Origin: Variovorax gracilis
GTDB lineage: Bacteria > Pseudomonadota > Gammaproteobacteria > Burkholderiales > Burkholderiaceae_C
Direction of reading: 5' to 3'
Length of the DNA stretch: 64,000 nucleotides
NCBI RefSeq assembly: GCF_030317115.1
Contig: NZ_JASZYF010000008.1
Location: 1-64,000 of the forward strand
Shown piece by piece: positions 35,196-47,944 of the stretch (the first letter of the stretch is position 1; every line of letters begins with the position of its first letter). The position numbers were made by a program, and so were the translations under genes. The notes under the pieces were generated by a model that did no database searches, was not told the origin of the DNA, and saw only the letters and a program-made list of their open reading frames with translations.

Positions 35196-36571
35196 AGTGG
35201 TTGACGGCGAGTACCTGCGCATGCGTGCTTGGAATCCACGTCGGTGCTGAGGCGAGGCAGCTTGCGGACGATGCCGACCGCATTCCGTCGTCCGTGTTGC
35301 AGGACGGCGAGGAACCCTTGCTGAAGCCCCGGCGCATCGGCCCGGTCTACGTCGAATTGAACGTCGAATCGGCCGACCGGCGGCAGCCTGCGGTGCCGAT
35401 CGCTTCGACGGCGCGGAGCCGCCAGATCGCGCGCGGCATCGTGGACGCCCGGGCGGAATGGCCGCTTCACCCTGAGCTCAGCGCACGGTTGAGCGCCCGC
35501 GCCGGCATCTCGCGCACGCGCGACGGCGGCACCTCGAGCGACGAGCAGTTCGACCTGCGCGAAGCCGCCGTGCAATGGCGGGCCAGCGACCGCGACGTGA
35601 TCGAGGCGGGTCGCATCAACGTACGCAATGGCGCCGCGCTCGGCTACAACCCGACCGACTATTTCAGGTCGCGCTCGGCGGTCGACTACAGCACCCGCGA
35701 CCCCGAGGTGCAACGCAACAACCGCCTGGGCACCGTCTTGCTGGCCGCCCAGCGCATCGACGCGCAGCGCGCGGTAATGCTCGCAGTGGCGCCGAAGCTG
35801 ACCAGCCCCAAGGGGCTCGCCGAGGAGCAGCCTTCCGAGCGGCTGCGGCTGGCGGACACCAATGGCGAGGATCGCCTGCTGCTCAAGGCCGCCTTCGACG
35901 CGCCTTCGCTGTGGAGTCCCGAGCTGTTGGCGTTCAAGGACTCGCAGGGCTGGCGCTTCGGCACCAACCTCACGCAGGTCATCGGCGCGCAGACCACGCT
36001 CTTCTTCGAATATTCCGGCGGGCGCAGCCCTTCGCTGATGCAGCAGGCGCTGCGCAGCGGCGTCGCGCTCGGCGACCTGCCGTCCCGCGCCCTGGCCATG
36101 GGTCAGGCGCGGCCCGGCGAGTCGTGGCAGAACGATGCCGCAATCGGCGTCACGTGGACCGGCAGCTCGCAACTGAGTCTCAGCGCCCAGCTCAACTATC
36201 ACCAGGCCGGGTTCGACTCGGCCGAGTGGCGAAGGTGGCTGGCCATGGGCTCGTCCGGCCCCGAGGGTGCCAGCATCGCGTGGTACGTGAGGAACCATGC
36301 GAATGCCATGCAGGAGCCCTTGTCGCAGCGCAGCGTCTTCCTGCGCGCGCAGTGGGACCCACTCGGGTTCCGCGATCTCTACTTCAGCGCCTTCCTGAAC
36401 CGGAGCCTCGACGATCAGTCCTGGCTATTCCAGACAGCCCTCGAATACAGGCTGAGCCCGGCCAGCCGGTTGCGCGCCATGTTCCTCGCCACCGGCGGTA
36501 GCGCGGACAGCCTGTATGGCAGCGACCCCGTTCGCCGGGCCTTGCTTCTCAGCTTCACCCACTTTCTGTAG
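35192..36571 (+). CDS. Putative outer-membrane beta-barrel protein
   Basis: Not assigned to a named family. GTG 35192 overlaps the upstream stop (GTGA). The 459-aa product starts with a signal-like stretch (residues 1-21), then from about residue 85 shows repeated amphipathic strands with alternating polar residues (ARAEWPLHPELSARLSARAG, LSLSAQLNYHQAGF) and ends ALLLSFTHFL, an aromatic-rich final strand as in barrel proteins. With the ATPase, permease and LolA-like carrier it would give an outer-membrane acceptor or exit point. Confidence 0.75.
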   Translation: MKWLTASTCACVLGIHVGAEARQLADDADRIPSSVLQDGEEPLLKPRRIGPVYVELNVESADRRQPAVPIASTARSRQIARGIVDARAEWPLHPELSARLSARAGISRTRDGGTSSDEQFDLREAAVQWRASDRDVIEAGRINVRNGAALGYNPTDYFRSRSAVDYSTRDPEVQRNNRLGTVLLAAQRIDAQRAVMLAVAPKLTSPKGLAEEQPSERLRLADTNGEDRLLLKAAFDAPSLWSPELLAFKDSQGWRFGTNLTQVIGAQTTLFFEYSGGRSPSLMQQALRSGVALGDLPSRALAMGQARPGESWQNDAAIGVTWTGSSQLSLSAQLNYHQAGFDSAEWRRWLAMGSSGPEGASIAWYVRNHANAMQEPLSQRSVFLRAQWDPLGFRDLYFSAFLNRSLDDQSWLFQTALEYRLSPASRLRAMFLATGGSADSLYGSDPVRRALLLSFTHFL

Positions 36572-36573
36572 TC

Positions 36574-36964
36574 ATGAGCGAATTCATTGCGGACTTGTTG
36601 TTCGCCTCCACTGCGCGCAGCCCCGAAAAGATTGCCCTGGTCGACGAGCGCGGCGAGCTGAGTTACGCCGCGCTGGCGCAGCGGGTCGAGTCCTTCGCTC
36701 AGGCGATGATCGCGCTCGGTTTGCGTGACAAGGGCCGCGTGGCGGTCTTCATGGACAAGTCCATCGACGCCTGTGCGGTCGTCCTGGCGGCGATGCTTGC
36801 AGGCGGCATCGCCGTGCCACTGAATCCCAAGCTCAAGCAGCATCAGTTGCGCCACATCCTGGCTGACTGCACGGCGCAACTGCTTTTCACCACGACGGCG
36901 CGCCACGGCGAGCTGAGCGGCTGCATCGACGACCTGGAGGTCCGCATCGTGCAATGCGACCAGC
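36574..36964 (+). pseudogene. Acyl-activating AMP ligase, truncated after about 130 residues
   Basis: ATG 36574 starts a typical adenylate-forming ligase N-terminus (ADLLFASTARSPEKIALVDE, LSYAALAQRVESF, AAMLAGGIAVPLNPKLKQHQ). From memory it most resembles the exosortase-A-associated acyl-CoA ligases, though that link is weak. Similarity stops near IVQCDQ at about 36960. The frame stays open to 37455 but reads arginine-rich nonsense out of phase with the OmpA gene. The SGTTG motif and catalytic lysine are absent, so the product cannot be an active ligase. Confidence 0.75.
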
Positions 36965-37447
36965 ATGGCTCTCGCCTACTCGATCGACAGCCGCTACTAC
37001 CGCGGCACGGAGCGCTGCGAGGAAGGACCTCCCGCCCCGGTGGCACCGGCTCCCGTCGAGCCGAAGACCTTCACGCTGAGCTCGGACGCGCTGTTCGCAT
37101 TCGGCAAGTCCGACTACGCGGCGCTGAAGCCCGAGGGGCACGCCGAGCTGGCCCGGGTTGCATCGGAGATCAAGTCGGGTTCGCTGGATGCCGTCGCCGT
37201 GCAAGTGCGCGGCCATGCCGATCCCATCGGCTCCGCTGCCAGCAATCTCAGGCTCTCCGAGCAACGTGCGCGCACCGTCAGCCGCATCCTGGCGGAGCAA
37301 GGCATTCCGGCGAACCGCATCACCATCGAGGGTGTCGGCAGCGCCGAGCCGGTCGTTTCCTGCAAGGCCACCGGCCCCAAGGACGCGCGCGTGGCCTGCA
37401 ACGCGCCGAACCGTCGCGTCGAGGTGATCGCGCGAGGCGCCAAGTAA
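36965..37447 (+). CDS. OmpA-family C-terminal domain, probably 5'-truncated
   Basis: The 160-aa frame contains a proline-rich linker and a complete OmpA-like peptidoglycan-binding domain (TFTLSSDALFAFGKSDYAAL, VRGHADPIGSAASNLRLSEQ, NAPNRRVEVIARG). It has no signal peptide and no N-terminal barrel, and its reading frame is blocked by a stop at 36914 inside the ligase sequence. It therefore looks like the 3' part of an OmpA-family gene joined to the ligase's 5' part. If made, it would stay in the cytoplasm. Confidence 0.75.
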   Translation: MALAYSIDSRYYRGTERCEEGPPAPVAPAPVEPKTFTLSSDALFAFGKSDYAALKPEGHAELARVASEIKSGSLDAVAVQVRGHADPIGSAASNLRLSEQRARTVSRILAEQGIPANRITIEGVGSAEPVVSCKATGPKDARVACNAPNRRVEVIARGAK

Positions 37448-37470
37448 GGGCCTGACCCGCGCATCGAGAA

Positions 37471-37506
37471 AAAAGCCCGGGGTCGCCTTGGCGGCCCCGG
37501 GCTTTT
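37471..37506. terminator. Bidirectional terminator between the OmpA remnant and lipA
   Basis: AAAAGCCCGGGG (37471-37482) pairs with CCCCGGGCTTTT (37495-37506), with a further GCC/GGC pair in the loop. A/T runs on both sides allow termination in both directions, which suits its position between convergent genes. Confidence 0.85.
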
Positions 37507-37526
37507 GCGTTTCAGGAACAACGCGA

Positions 37527-38528
37527 TCAGGCGCCGGTCTCGGCCGCGTGCGAAGCGGCCGCATGCGCCTGCTGGTCCGCGTGGTAGCTGCTGCGCACCA
37601 TTGCGCCCACGGCCGCGTGGCTGAACCCCATCTTGTAGGCCTCTTCCTCGAACATCCTGAAGGTGTCGGGATGCACGTAGCGGCGCACCGGCAGGTGGCT
37701 GTTGCTGGGCGAGAGGTACTGGCCGATGGTCAGCATCTCGATGTCGTGCGCGCGCATGTCGCGCATGACCTGCAGGATTTCTTCGTCGGTCTCGCCGAGG
37801 CCGACCATGATGCCGCTCTTGGTCGGCACGCCGGGGTGCAGCGCCTTGAACTTCTTCAGAAGGTTGAGGCTGAACTGGTAGTCGCTGCCCGGGCGCGCTT
37901 CCTTGTAGAGGCGCGGCGCGGTCTCGAGGTTGTGGTTCATCACGTCCGGCGGTGCGGCCTTGAGGATCTCGAGCGCGCGGTCGTCGCGGCCGCGGAAGTC
38001 GGGCACCAGGATCTCGATCTGCGTCAGCGGCGAGAGCTCGCGGATGTTGCGGATGCAGTCCACGAAGTGCTGGCTGCCGCCATCGCGCAGATCGTCGCGG
38101 TCCACGCTGGTGATCACCACGTACTTCAGGCGCAGCTTGGCGATGGTCTTCGCGAGGTTGAGCGGCTCGTCCTTGTCGAGCGGGTCGGGACGTCCGTGGC
38201 CGACGTCGCAGAACGGACAGCGCCGCGTGCACTTGTCACCCATGATCATGAAAGTGGCAGTGCCGTTCCCGAAGCACTCGCCGATGTTCGGGCACGAGGC
38301 TTCCTCGCAGACGGTGTGCAGGTTGCTTTCGCGCAGGATCTGCTTGATCTCGTAGAAGCGGGTCGTGGGCGAACCGGCCTTGACGCGGATCCATTCCGGC
38401 TTCTTGAGGACTTCGCCCTGCACCACCTTGACGGGGATGCGCGAGAGCTTGGCCGCGGCCTTCTGCTTGGCGAGGGGGTTGTAGTCCTCGGGGCTCTGGG
38501 CGTCGCGGACAACTTGGAGTGTGCTCAT
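37527..38528 (-). CDS. lipA: Lipoyl synthase
   Basis: A 333-aa radical SAM enzyme that inserts two sulfurs into octanoyl groups on lipoyl domains. The radical SAM cluster is C100-X3-C104-X2-C107 (CTRRCPFC) and the auxiliary cluster is Cys74, Cys79 and Cys85 ([12 protein letters not shown]). The C-terminal RSSYHA motif supplies the serine ligand. It follows lipB by about 20 bases in a minus-strand operon that completes de novo lipoate attachment. Confidence 0.97.
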   Translation of the reverse strand: MSTLQVVRDAQSPEDYNPLAKQKAAAKLSRIPVKVVQGEVLKKPEWIRVKAGSPTTRFYEIKQILRESNLHTVCEEASCPNIGECFGNGTATFMIMGDKCTRRCPFCDVGHGRPDPLDKDEPLNLAKTIAKLRLKYVVITSVDRDDLRDGGSQHFVDCIRNIRELSPLTQIEILVPDFRGRDDRALEILKAAPPDVMNHNLETAPRLYKEARPGSDYQFSLNLLKKFKALHPGVPTKSGIMVGLGETDEEILQVMRDMRAHDIEMLTIGQYLSPSNSHLPVRRYVHPDTFRMFEEEAYKMGFSHAAVGAMVRSSYHADQQAHAAASHAAETGA

Positions 38529-38547
38529 GGCTTCTCTTTGGCGGGGC

Positions 38548-39234
38548 TCAAGGTGCGAGGTAGGCGCTGAGCTTGTTGCCCAACACCCGCGCGGCTTCGT
38601 CCCAGGTTGTTTGAACGCCGATTGTAGAAAGATCGACGGTTTTCAGCGCCGCGTAGCCGCAAGGGTTGATGCGCGTGAAGGGTTCCAGGTCCATCGCCAC
38701 GTTGAGCGCGACGCCGTGGTAAGTGCAATGGCGGCTGACCTTGATGCCCAGCGCGGCGATCTTGCCGAGGCCGCGAAACGGGTCGTCGGGATGCACGGGG
38801 CCGGTGAGCGAGGCGTGCGAAAAGGGGTCGTCGAGCCGCACGTAGATGCCGGGCGCACCGCCCACGCGGTGGCCGGTGACGCCGAAATGGGCCAGCGTGC
38901 GGATCACCGATTCCTCGATGCGGTAGACGTATTCCTTCACGTAGTAGCCGGCGCGCCGCAGGTCGATCAGCGGGTAGGCGACCACCTGGCCGGGGCCGTG
39001 ATAGGTCACCTGGCCGCCGCGGTCGGTCTGTACGACCGGAATATCGCCCGGGTTCAACACATGGTCGGCCTTGCCCGCGAGGCCCTGCGTGTAGACCGGT
39101 CCGTGCTCGCAGATCCAGAGCGCGTCGGCCGTGTCCGCTTCGCGTTCCTGCGTCCACTGCCGCATGGCCGCGTAGGCCTCGGCATAGTCGACGCGGCCGA
39201 GCAGCGCGATTTCAGGCGCCCAAGTAGCGGTCAG
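38548..39234 (-). CDS. lipB: Octanoyl-ACP:protein octanoyltransferase
   Basis: LipB moves octanoate from ACP to lipoyl domains, the step before Lip[13 protein letters not shown] (72-83), the lysine in GLGKIAALG (Lys158) and the catalytic cysteine in [10 protein letters not shown] (Cys192) are intact. The start is odd: no ATG, GTG or TTG lies in frame near the conserved N-terminus. A CTG at 39234 overlaps the upstream stop (CTGA), which is the best candidate by analogy with the operon's other ATGA junction. The next ATG would remove 23 conserved residues. Confidence 0.92.
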   Translation of the reverse strand: MTATWAPEIALLGRVDYAEAYAAMRQWTQEREADTADALWICEHGPVYTQGLAGKADHVLNPGDIPVVQTDRGGQVTYHGPGQVVAYPLIDLRRAGYYVKEYVYRIEESVIRTLAHFGVTGHRVGGAPGIYVRLDDPFSHASLTGPVHPDDPFRGLGKIAALGIKVSRHCTYHGVALNVAMDLEPFTRINPCGYAALKTVDLSTIGVQTTWDEAARVLGNKLSAYLAP

Positions 39235-39530
39235 AGCACCACCTTCACCATCGGATGGCTCGACAGCGCGCGGTAGATGTCGTCGAGCTGTTCGCGGCTG
39301 GTGGCCGTGACGGTGATCGTCACGCCCAGGTAGTTGCCGGCCTTGCTGGGGCGCAGCTCGATGGTCGTCGCGTCGAAGGTCGGGTCGAACTGCTCGGCGA
39401 CCAGCGTCACCGCGTGCACGAAGCCGTCGACCTTGGCGCCCATGACCTTGATCGGGAATTTCGAGGGGTACTCGATCAGCGAATCCTTGCGTGCGTCGAG
39501 AGGTGCATCCGGCGGGGTGGGGGTGCTCAT
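39231..39530 (-). CDS. DUF493/YbeD family protein
   Basis: A 99-aa cytoplasmic protein with an ACT-like ferredoxin fold. [15 protein letters not shown], the [19 protein letters not shown] segment and [11 protein letters not shown] match the YbeD family, which sits beside lipB in many proteobacteria. Its function is not firmly known; a link to lipoate metabolism is assumed from synteny. Start and stop both overlap neighbours, so it is translated as part of the dat-ybeD-lipB-lipA operon. Confidence 0.92.
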   Translation of the reverse strand: MSTPTPPDAPLDARKDSLIEYPSKFPIKVMGAKVDGFVHAVTLVAEQFDPTFDATTIELRPSKAGNYLGVTITVTATSREQLDDIYRALSSHPMVKVVL

Positions 39531-40432
39531 GCTGTGACTCCGTTGTCTTGCGTGCTGCGCGCCTTCGCCTGCTCATAGCCGGCATGCAGCGCCTGGTAGA
39601 TGGGGCCGGGGCGGCCGGTGCCGATCGTCTGTCCGTCGAGCGTCACGACCGGCAGCACTTCCTTGCTGGCGGACGACAGCAGGAGCTCGTCGGCGGCGAA
39701 CACTTCGTTGCGCGCGATGCGGCGAAGCGTGAAGGGGATGCCCACGTCGGCGCAGATCCGTTCGATCAGCCCGTAGCGAATGCCGGCCAGCACCAGCTCG
39801 TCCCTGGGAGGGCCGAATACGGCACCGTCCTTCGCCACCCACACATTGCTGGACGAAGCCTCGCTGAGCCAGTCGCCACGGAACATGATGGTTTCGGCCG
39901 CTCCGGCCTCGATGCTGATCTGGCGCGCCAACACCGCGCCCAGCAGGCTGGTGCTCTTGATGTGCGCCTTCTGCCAGCGGAAGTCCTGCGCGCTGACGCA
40001 GGTGACGCCCTTGGCGCGCACCGCCTCAGGCACCGGCTTCATCGGATTGACCATGACGAACACCGTCGGCGTGAGGCCCTTCGGCATCGCGTGGTCGCGA
40101 GGCGCCACGCCACGCGTCACCTGTATATAGACGCCCTGCATGCCCGCACGCACATCGGACGGCGCTGCATCGATCAGGCGCATGGCGACGGCGCGCCACG
40201 CCGCATGGGACAGCGGGTTCTTGATCTGCAGTTCGGCGAGCGAACGGTCGAGCCGCCCCATGTGCTCGTCGAAGCAGAACAGGCTGCCGCCGTAGACAGG
40301 CACGACCTCATAGACGCCATCGCCGAAAATGAAGCCGCGATCGAGCACGCTGACCTTCGCATCCCGTAACGGGGCGTAGCTTCCGTCGAGGTAGCAGAGG
40401 GAGTCGGGGAGGGCATCTGTGATCGGGTGCAT
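39527..40432 (-). CDS. D-amino-acid aminotransferase (class IV PLP enzyme)
   Basis: A 301-aa PLP-dependent transaminase. The Schiff-base lysine is Lys159 in [12 protein letters not shown], preceded by the class IV pattern [16 protein letters not shown] and followed by [13 protein letters not shown]. It makes D-glutamate or D-alanine from 2-oxo acids. It is the first gene of the operon that ends in lipA; its stop overlaps the DUF493 start. Confidence 0.92.
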   Translation of the reverse strand: MHPITDALPDSLCYLDGSYAPLRDAKVSVLDRGFIFGDGVYEVVPVYGGSLFCFDEHMGRLDRSLAELQIKNPLSHAAWRAVAMRLIDAAPSDVRAGMQGVYIQVTRGVAPRDHAMPKGLTPTVFVMVNPMKPVPEAVRAKGVTCVSAQDFRWQKAHIKSTSLLGAVLARQISIEAGAAETIMFRGDWLSEASSSNVWVAKDGAVFGPPRDELVLAGIRYGLIERICADVGIPFTLRRIARNEVFAADELLLSSASKEVLPVVTLDGQTIGTGRPGPIYQALHAGYEQAKARSTQDNGVTA

Positions 40433-40551
40433 GAGGAATTATGGTGGGGGCGCCCTGGTACTTTCCAACCCGGAGGCGATTCCGCAGCGGGCCGCAAGGA
40501 TCATTTCCTCGATCGACCCCGCGAAGCGGCGGAAGGTCGTGGCTTTTTACT

Positions 40552-40557
40552 TATAAT
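40552..40557 (+). promoter_or_regulatory. Promoter -10 element for the ATP synthase operon
   Basis: A perfect TATAAT lies 46 bases upstream of atpI in an A/T-rich patch (TTTTTACTTATAATC). No strong -35 hexamer is present at 16-18 bases; the best is GCGGAA. It is probably the main operon promoter, perhaps activator- or extended -10-dependent. Confidence 0.6.
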
Positions 40558-40603
40558 CAATGGCTTTGTAGAAATTCTGGGTCGTCATCCGGGCTTCATT
40601 CCA

Positions 40604-41092
40604 ATGAAAACAATCGCCCGCGATGCCTCGAAGGACGTCCATGAGGACAGTTCCGACCTGGACGAGGATTTCAAGCCGTTGACCGCCGAGGAGGCCCAAC
40701 GGCTGCGCGACAGGAAACCGTCGATCTCGCCGTGGCGCGTGATCGCGATTCAGGTTGTAGCGGGACTGCTGGTGGCATTGGCCGCCTGGGGTCTGACAGG
40801 GAGGCAAAATCTGGGATGGTCCGCCGGATACGGCGCGCTGGCAGTGGTCATTCCCTCTGCGGTGTTCGCACGGGGGCTGACCGGACGGTTTTCTTCCCTG
40901 AATCCAGGCACTGCGGTGTTTGGGTTCTTCTTGTGGGAAATGGTCAAGATGGCCTTGACGGTGGCGATGCTGATCGCCGCGCCAAGGCTGGTAGTGGCGC
41001 TGAGCTGGCCGGCAATGCTGGTGGGCTTGGTGGTGACAATGAAGGCGGCTTGGGTGGCGGTGATGCTGGCCCCCAGGCGCCTGAAACTTTGA
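40604..41092 (+). CDS. atpI: ATP synthase subunit I
   Basis: A 162-aa membrane protein that helps assemble the c-ring. ATG 40604 (MKTIARDASKDVHEDS) is preferred over the in-frame start at 40427, which precedes the promoter. Four hydrophobic helices follow an acidic N-terminus; the GYGALAVVIPSAVFARGLTG segment is typical of AtpI. First gene of the operon, 12 bases before atpB. Confidence 0.9.
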   Translation: MKTIARDASKDVHEDSSDLDEDFKPLTAEEAQRLRDRKPSISPWRVIAIQVVAGLLVALAAWGLTGRQNLGWSAGYGALAVVIPSAVFARGLTGRFSSLNPGTAVFGFFLWEMVKMALTVAMLIAAPRLVVALSWPAMLVGLVVTMKAAWVAVMLAPRRLKL

Positions 41093-41104
41093 GACGAGTA
41101 ACGG

Positions 41105-42284
<1,180 letters not shown>

Positions 42285-42364
42285 TCGGGTCCAGGCTTTC
42301 TCGTCGAACCCATGTCGTTCTTCGTTGAATGGCCGCGGATTCATTCCCAAAGAGAGGGTGAAAA

Positions 42365-42835
42365 GTGAGCATTACCGGTACCCTGATCATCCAGATGATC
42401 GTGTTCCTGATTCTTGTCGGGTTCACGATGAAGTTTGTGTGGCCGCCGATCGCGAAGGCGCTGGACGATCGTGCCCAGAAGATCGCCGAAGGCCTCGCAG
42501 CCGCCGACAAGGCCAAGAGCGAACTGTCCGCCGCCAACAAGCGCGTGGAAGTCGAGCTCGGCCAGGCGCGCAACGAGTCCGCACAGCGTCTTGCCGATGC
42601 CGAACGTCGTGCGCAGGCCATCGTTGAAGAGGCCAAGGCCCGCGCCACGGAAGAAGGCAACAAGATCGTTGCGGCCGCCCGCGTGGAAGCCGACCAGCAG
42701 GCCCTGAAGGCGCGCGAAGCACTGCGCGAGCAGGTCGCTGCATTGGCCGTCAAGGGCGCTGAACAGATCCTGCGCAAGGAAGTGAATCCGGCCGTCCACG
42801 CCGATTTGCTCGCCCGCCTGCAGACGGAACTCTGA
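42365..42835 (+). CDS. atpF: ATP synthase F0 subunit b
   Basis: The 156-aa peripheral stalk subunit has one N-terminal membrane helix ([20 protein letters not shown]) followed by a long charged coiled coil. The start is GTG 42365, preceded by AGAGGG. An 80-base gap separates it from atpE, which may help the high synthesis of subunit c relative to b. Normal length. Confidence 0.96.
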   Translation: MSITGTLIIQMIVFLILVGFTMKFVWPPIAKALDDRAQKIAEGLAAADKAKSELSAANKRVEVELGQARNESAQRLADAERRAQAIVEEAKARATEEGNKIVAAARVEADQQALKAREALREQVAALAVKGAEQILRKEVNPAVHADLLARLQTEL

Positions 42836-42842
42836 TCAAGCC

Positions 42843-43376
42843 ATGGCAGAACTCGCCACCATTGCACGTCCCTACGCCGAGGCGCTGTTCAAGGCGTCTT
42901 CGTCGGACCTGGCCGGTGCCGGCGCATGGCTCGAAAAAGTCGCGGCCATTGCCAGCAATCCGGAGCTCCAGCAGTTCGCGGACAACCCCAAGGCCACGCC
43001 CGAACAGGTGCTCGGCGTGATCGCCGGCGCCCATGGTTCGTCGCTGCCGCCCGCAGCGAACAACTTCCTGACGGCACTGCTCGAGAACGGCCGCTTCACC
43101 GCGCTACCGGAAATCGCGAAGCAATTCCGCACGCTGGCGAACGCCCAGAGCGGCTCGTCCGATGCGGTGGTGTACAGCGCCTTCCCCATCGATGCCAGTG
43201 CGCTGGGAACCGTCGCCGCCGCGCTTGAAAAGCGCTTCGGCCGCAAGCTGCAGGTCACGGTCCAGCAGGATCCGTCGCTGATCGGCGGCATCCGTGTGGT
43301 GGTCGGCGACGAGGTGCTCGACACCTCCGTCAAAGCGCGCCTTGAACAAATGAAAGTTGCGCTGGCAGCCGCCTGA
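42843..43376 (+). CDS. atpH: ATP synthase F1 subunit delta
   Basis: Subunit delta (177 aa) links F1 to the b stalk. The N-terminal helical domain ([14 protein letters not shown]) and the C-terminal segment [20 protein letters not shown] are diagnostic. It follows atpF after seven bases. Normal length. Confidence 0.97.
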   Translation: MAELATIARPYAEALFKASSSDLAGAGAWLEKVAAIASNPELQQFADNPKATPEQVLGVIAGAHGSSLPPAANNFLTALLENGRFTALPEIAKQFRTLANAQSGSSDAVVYSAFPIDASALGTVAAALEKRFGRKLQVTVQQDPSLIGGIRVVVGDEVLDTSVKARLEQMKVALAAA

Positions 43377-43412
43377 GGCCGTCAGCCCCCTTAAAGAAAG
43401 AAGGAAAGAGTC

Positions 43413-44966
<1,554 letters not shown>

Positions 44967-44987
44967 TCGACCACGCAAGGAGCCCCA

Positions 44988-45863
44988 ATGGCAGCTGGTA
45001 AGGAAATCCGCGGCAAGATCAAATCGGTGGAAAACACCAAGAAGATCACCAAGGCCATGGAAATGGTGGCCGCGTCGAAGATGCGCAAGGCGCAGGAACG
45101 CATGCGTGCCGCCCGCCCCTACAGCGAGAAGATCCGCAACATCGCGGCCAATCTCGGCCAGGCGAACCCGGAGTACACGCACGCCTTCATGAAGACGCAC
45201 GACGCCAAGGCGTCGGGCTTCATCCTCGTCACGACCGACAAGGGCCTGTGCGGCGGCATGAACACCAACGTGCTTCGCGCCTTGACCACCAAGATGCGCG
45301 AAGAGCAGTCGGCTGGCGTCGCCATCGAGGCAGTCGCGATCGGCAACAAGGGCCTGGGTTTCCTGAACCGCGTCGGCGCGCGCGTGGTCTCGCATGTCAC
45401 CCAGCTGGGTGACACGCCGCACCTCGACAAGCTGATCGGCCCCGTCAAGGTGCTGCTCGACGCGTACGCCGAAGGCAAGCTCAGCGCGGTCTACCTCTGC
45501 TACACCAAGTTCATCAACACGATGCGCCAGGAATCGGTGGTCGAGCAACTGCTGCCGCTGCAGGCCGACTCGCTGAAGGTCGAGAAAGGCCAGCACTCGT
45601 GGGACTACATCTACGAGCCCGATGCGCAGAGCGTGATCGACGAGCTGCTGGTGCGCTACGTCGAATCGCTGGTGTACCAGGCCGTGGCCGAGAACATGGC
45701 TTCGGAGCAGTCGGCACGCATGGTCGCGATGAAGTCGGCCACCGACAACGCGGGCAACGTCATCAACGAACTCAAGCTGGTCTACAACAAGACCCGGCAG
45801 GCAGGCATCACCAAAGAGCTGTCGGAGATCGTTTCGGGCGCCGCGGCGGCCGCGGGCGTCTGA
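44988..45863 (+). CDS. atpG: ATP synthase F1 subunit gamma
   Basis: Subunit gamma (291 aa) is the central rotor shaft. The conserved N-terminal helix ([20 protein letters not shown]) and C-terminal helix ([20 protein letters not shown]) pack as the coiled coil, and [16 protein letters not shown] lies between. AAGGAG precedes the ATG. Normal length. Confidence 0.98.
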   Translation: MAAGKEIRGKIKSVENTKKITKAMEMVAASKMRKAQERMRAARPYSEKIRNIAANLGQANPEYTHAFMKTHDAKASGFILVTTDKGLCGGMNTNVLRALTTKMREEQSAGVAIEAVAIGNKGLGFLNRVGARVVSHVTQLGDTPHLDKLIGPVKVLLDAYAEGKLSAVYLCYTKFINTMRQESVVEQLLPLQADSLKVEKGQHSWDYIYEPDAQSVIDELLVRYVESLVYQAVAENMASEQSARMVAMKSATDNAGNVINELKLVYNKTRQAGITKELSEIVSGAAAAAGV

Positions 45864-45888
45864 GCCCTTCGGACCTCAACAGATTTAA

Positions 45889-47322
<1,434 letters not shown>

Positions 47323-47331
47323 GGAATCACC

Positions 47332-47751
47332 ATGGCAGGCACCATTCACGTGGACGTGGTCAGCGCCGAGGAGTCGATCTTCTCGGGCGAGGCCAAGTTC
47401 GTCGCGCTCCCCGGCGAAGCCGGCGAGCTCGGCATCTACCCGCGCCACACGCCGCTGATCACGCGCATCCGCCCCGGCGCGGTGCGCATCGAGACGGCTG
47501 ACGGCGGCGAGGAATTCGTCTTCGTGGCCGGCGGCATCCTGGAAGTGCAGCCCAACACGGTGACCGTCCTGTCCGACACCGCAATCCGCGGCAAGGACCT
47601 CGACGACGAAAAGGCCAACGTGGCCAAGGCCGCCGCCGAGGAAGCGCTCAAGAACGCCAAGACGGACATCGACATCGCGATGGCGCAGTCGGAACTCGCC
47701 GTCATGGCTGCCCAGCTCGCCGCCCTGCGCAAGTACCGTCAAAAGAAGTAA
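47332..47751 (+). CDS. atpC: ATP synthase F1 subunit epsilon
   Basis: Subunit epsilon (139 aa) regulates the enzyme. The beta-sandwich is clear ([35 protein letters not shown]) and is followed by the two C-terminal inhibitory helices ([20 protein letters not shown]). It is the last gene of the operon, followed by a strong terminator. Confidence 0.97.
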   Translation: MAGTIHVDVVSAEESIFSGEAKFVALPGEAGELGIYPRHTPLITRIRPGAVRIETADGGEEFVFVAGGILEVQPNTVTVLSDTAIRGKDLDDEKANVAKAAAEEALKNAKTDIDIAMAQSELAVMAAQLAALRKYRQKK

Positions 47752-47774
47752 GCGGCAACGCTCCAGCTTCGAAC

Positions 47775-47798
47775 AAAAGCCGCCTTCGGGCGGCTTTT
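47775..47798 (+). terminator. Intrinsic terminator of the ATP synthase operon
   Basis: AAAAGCCGCC and GGCGGCTTTT form a perfect 10-bp stem closed by a stable TTCG tetraloop, ending in a T run. It lies 23 bases after atpC. Confidence 0.92.
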
Positions 47799-47825
47799 GT
47801 CATTCACGCGTTGTTTTGACGTCAG

Positions 47826-47863
47826 TTCGGCTTGAATTTGGCCGAAGTTAAGTCTTGTTCGGC
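47826..47863. promoter_or_regulatory. Alternating half-sites upstream of the ROK regulator
   Basis: TTCGGC (47826-47831), GCCGAA (47841-47846) and TTCGGC (47858-47863) form two overlapping inverted repeats in an A/T-rich patch 80-120 bases before the regulator start. They are a candidate operator for the ROK protein itself, which would make it autoregulated. No -10 or -35 could be fixed with confidence. Confidence 0.4.
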
Positions 47864-47944
47864 TGAAGCTCCCCCCCTAGTATTCGCCTGCGCTCCGACC
47901 GGTAACTCGGCGGAAGGCAAAGAAGAACACGACGGAGACAACGC

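Noticed and set aside
36965..37455. Ligase frame continuing to 37455
   Set aside because: Beyond 36960 it reads Arg/Gly-rich sequence with no ligase motifs and is a shadow of the OmpA frame.
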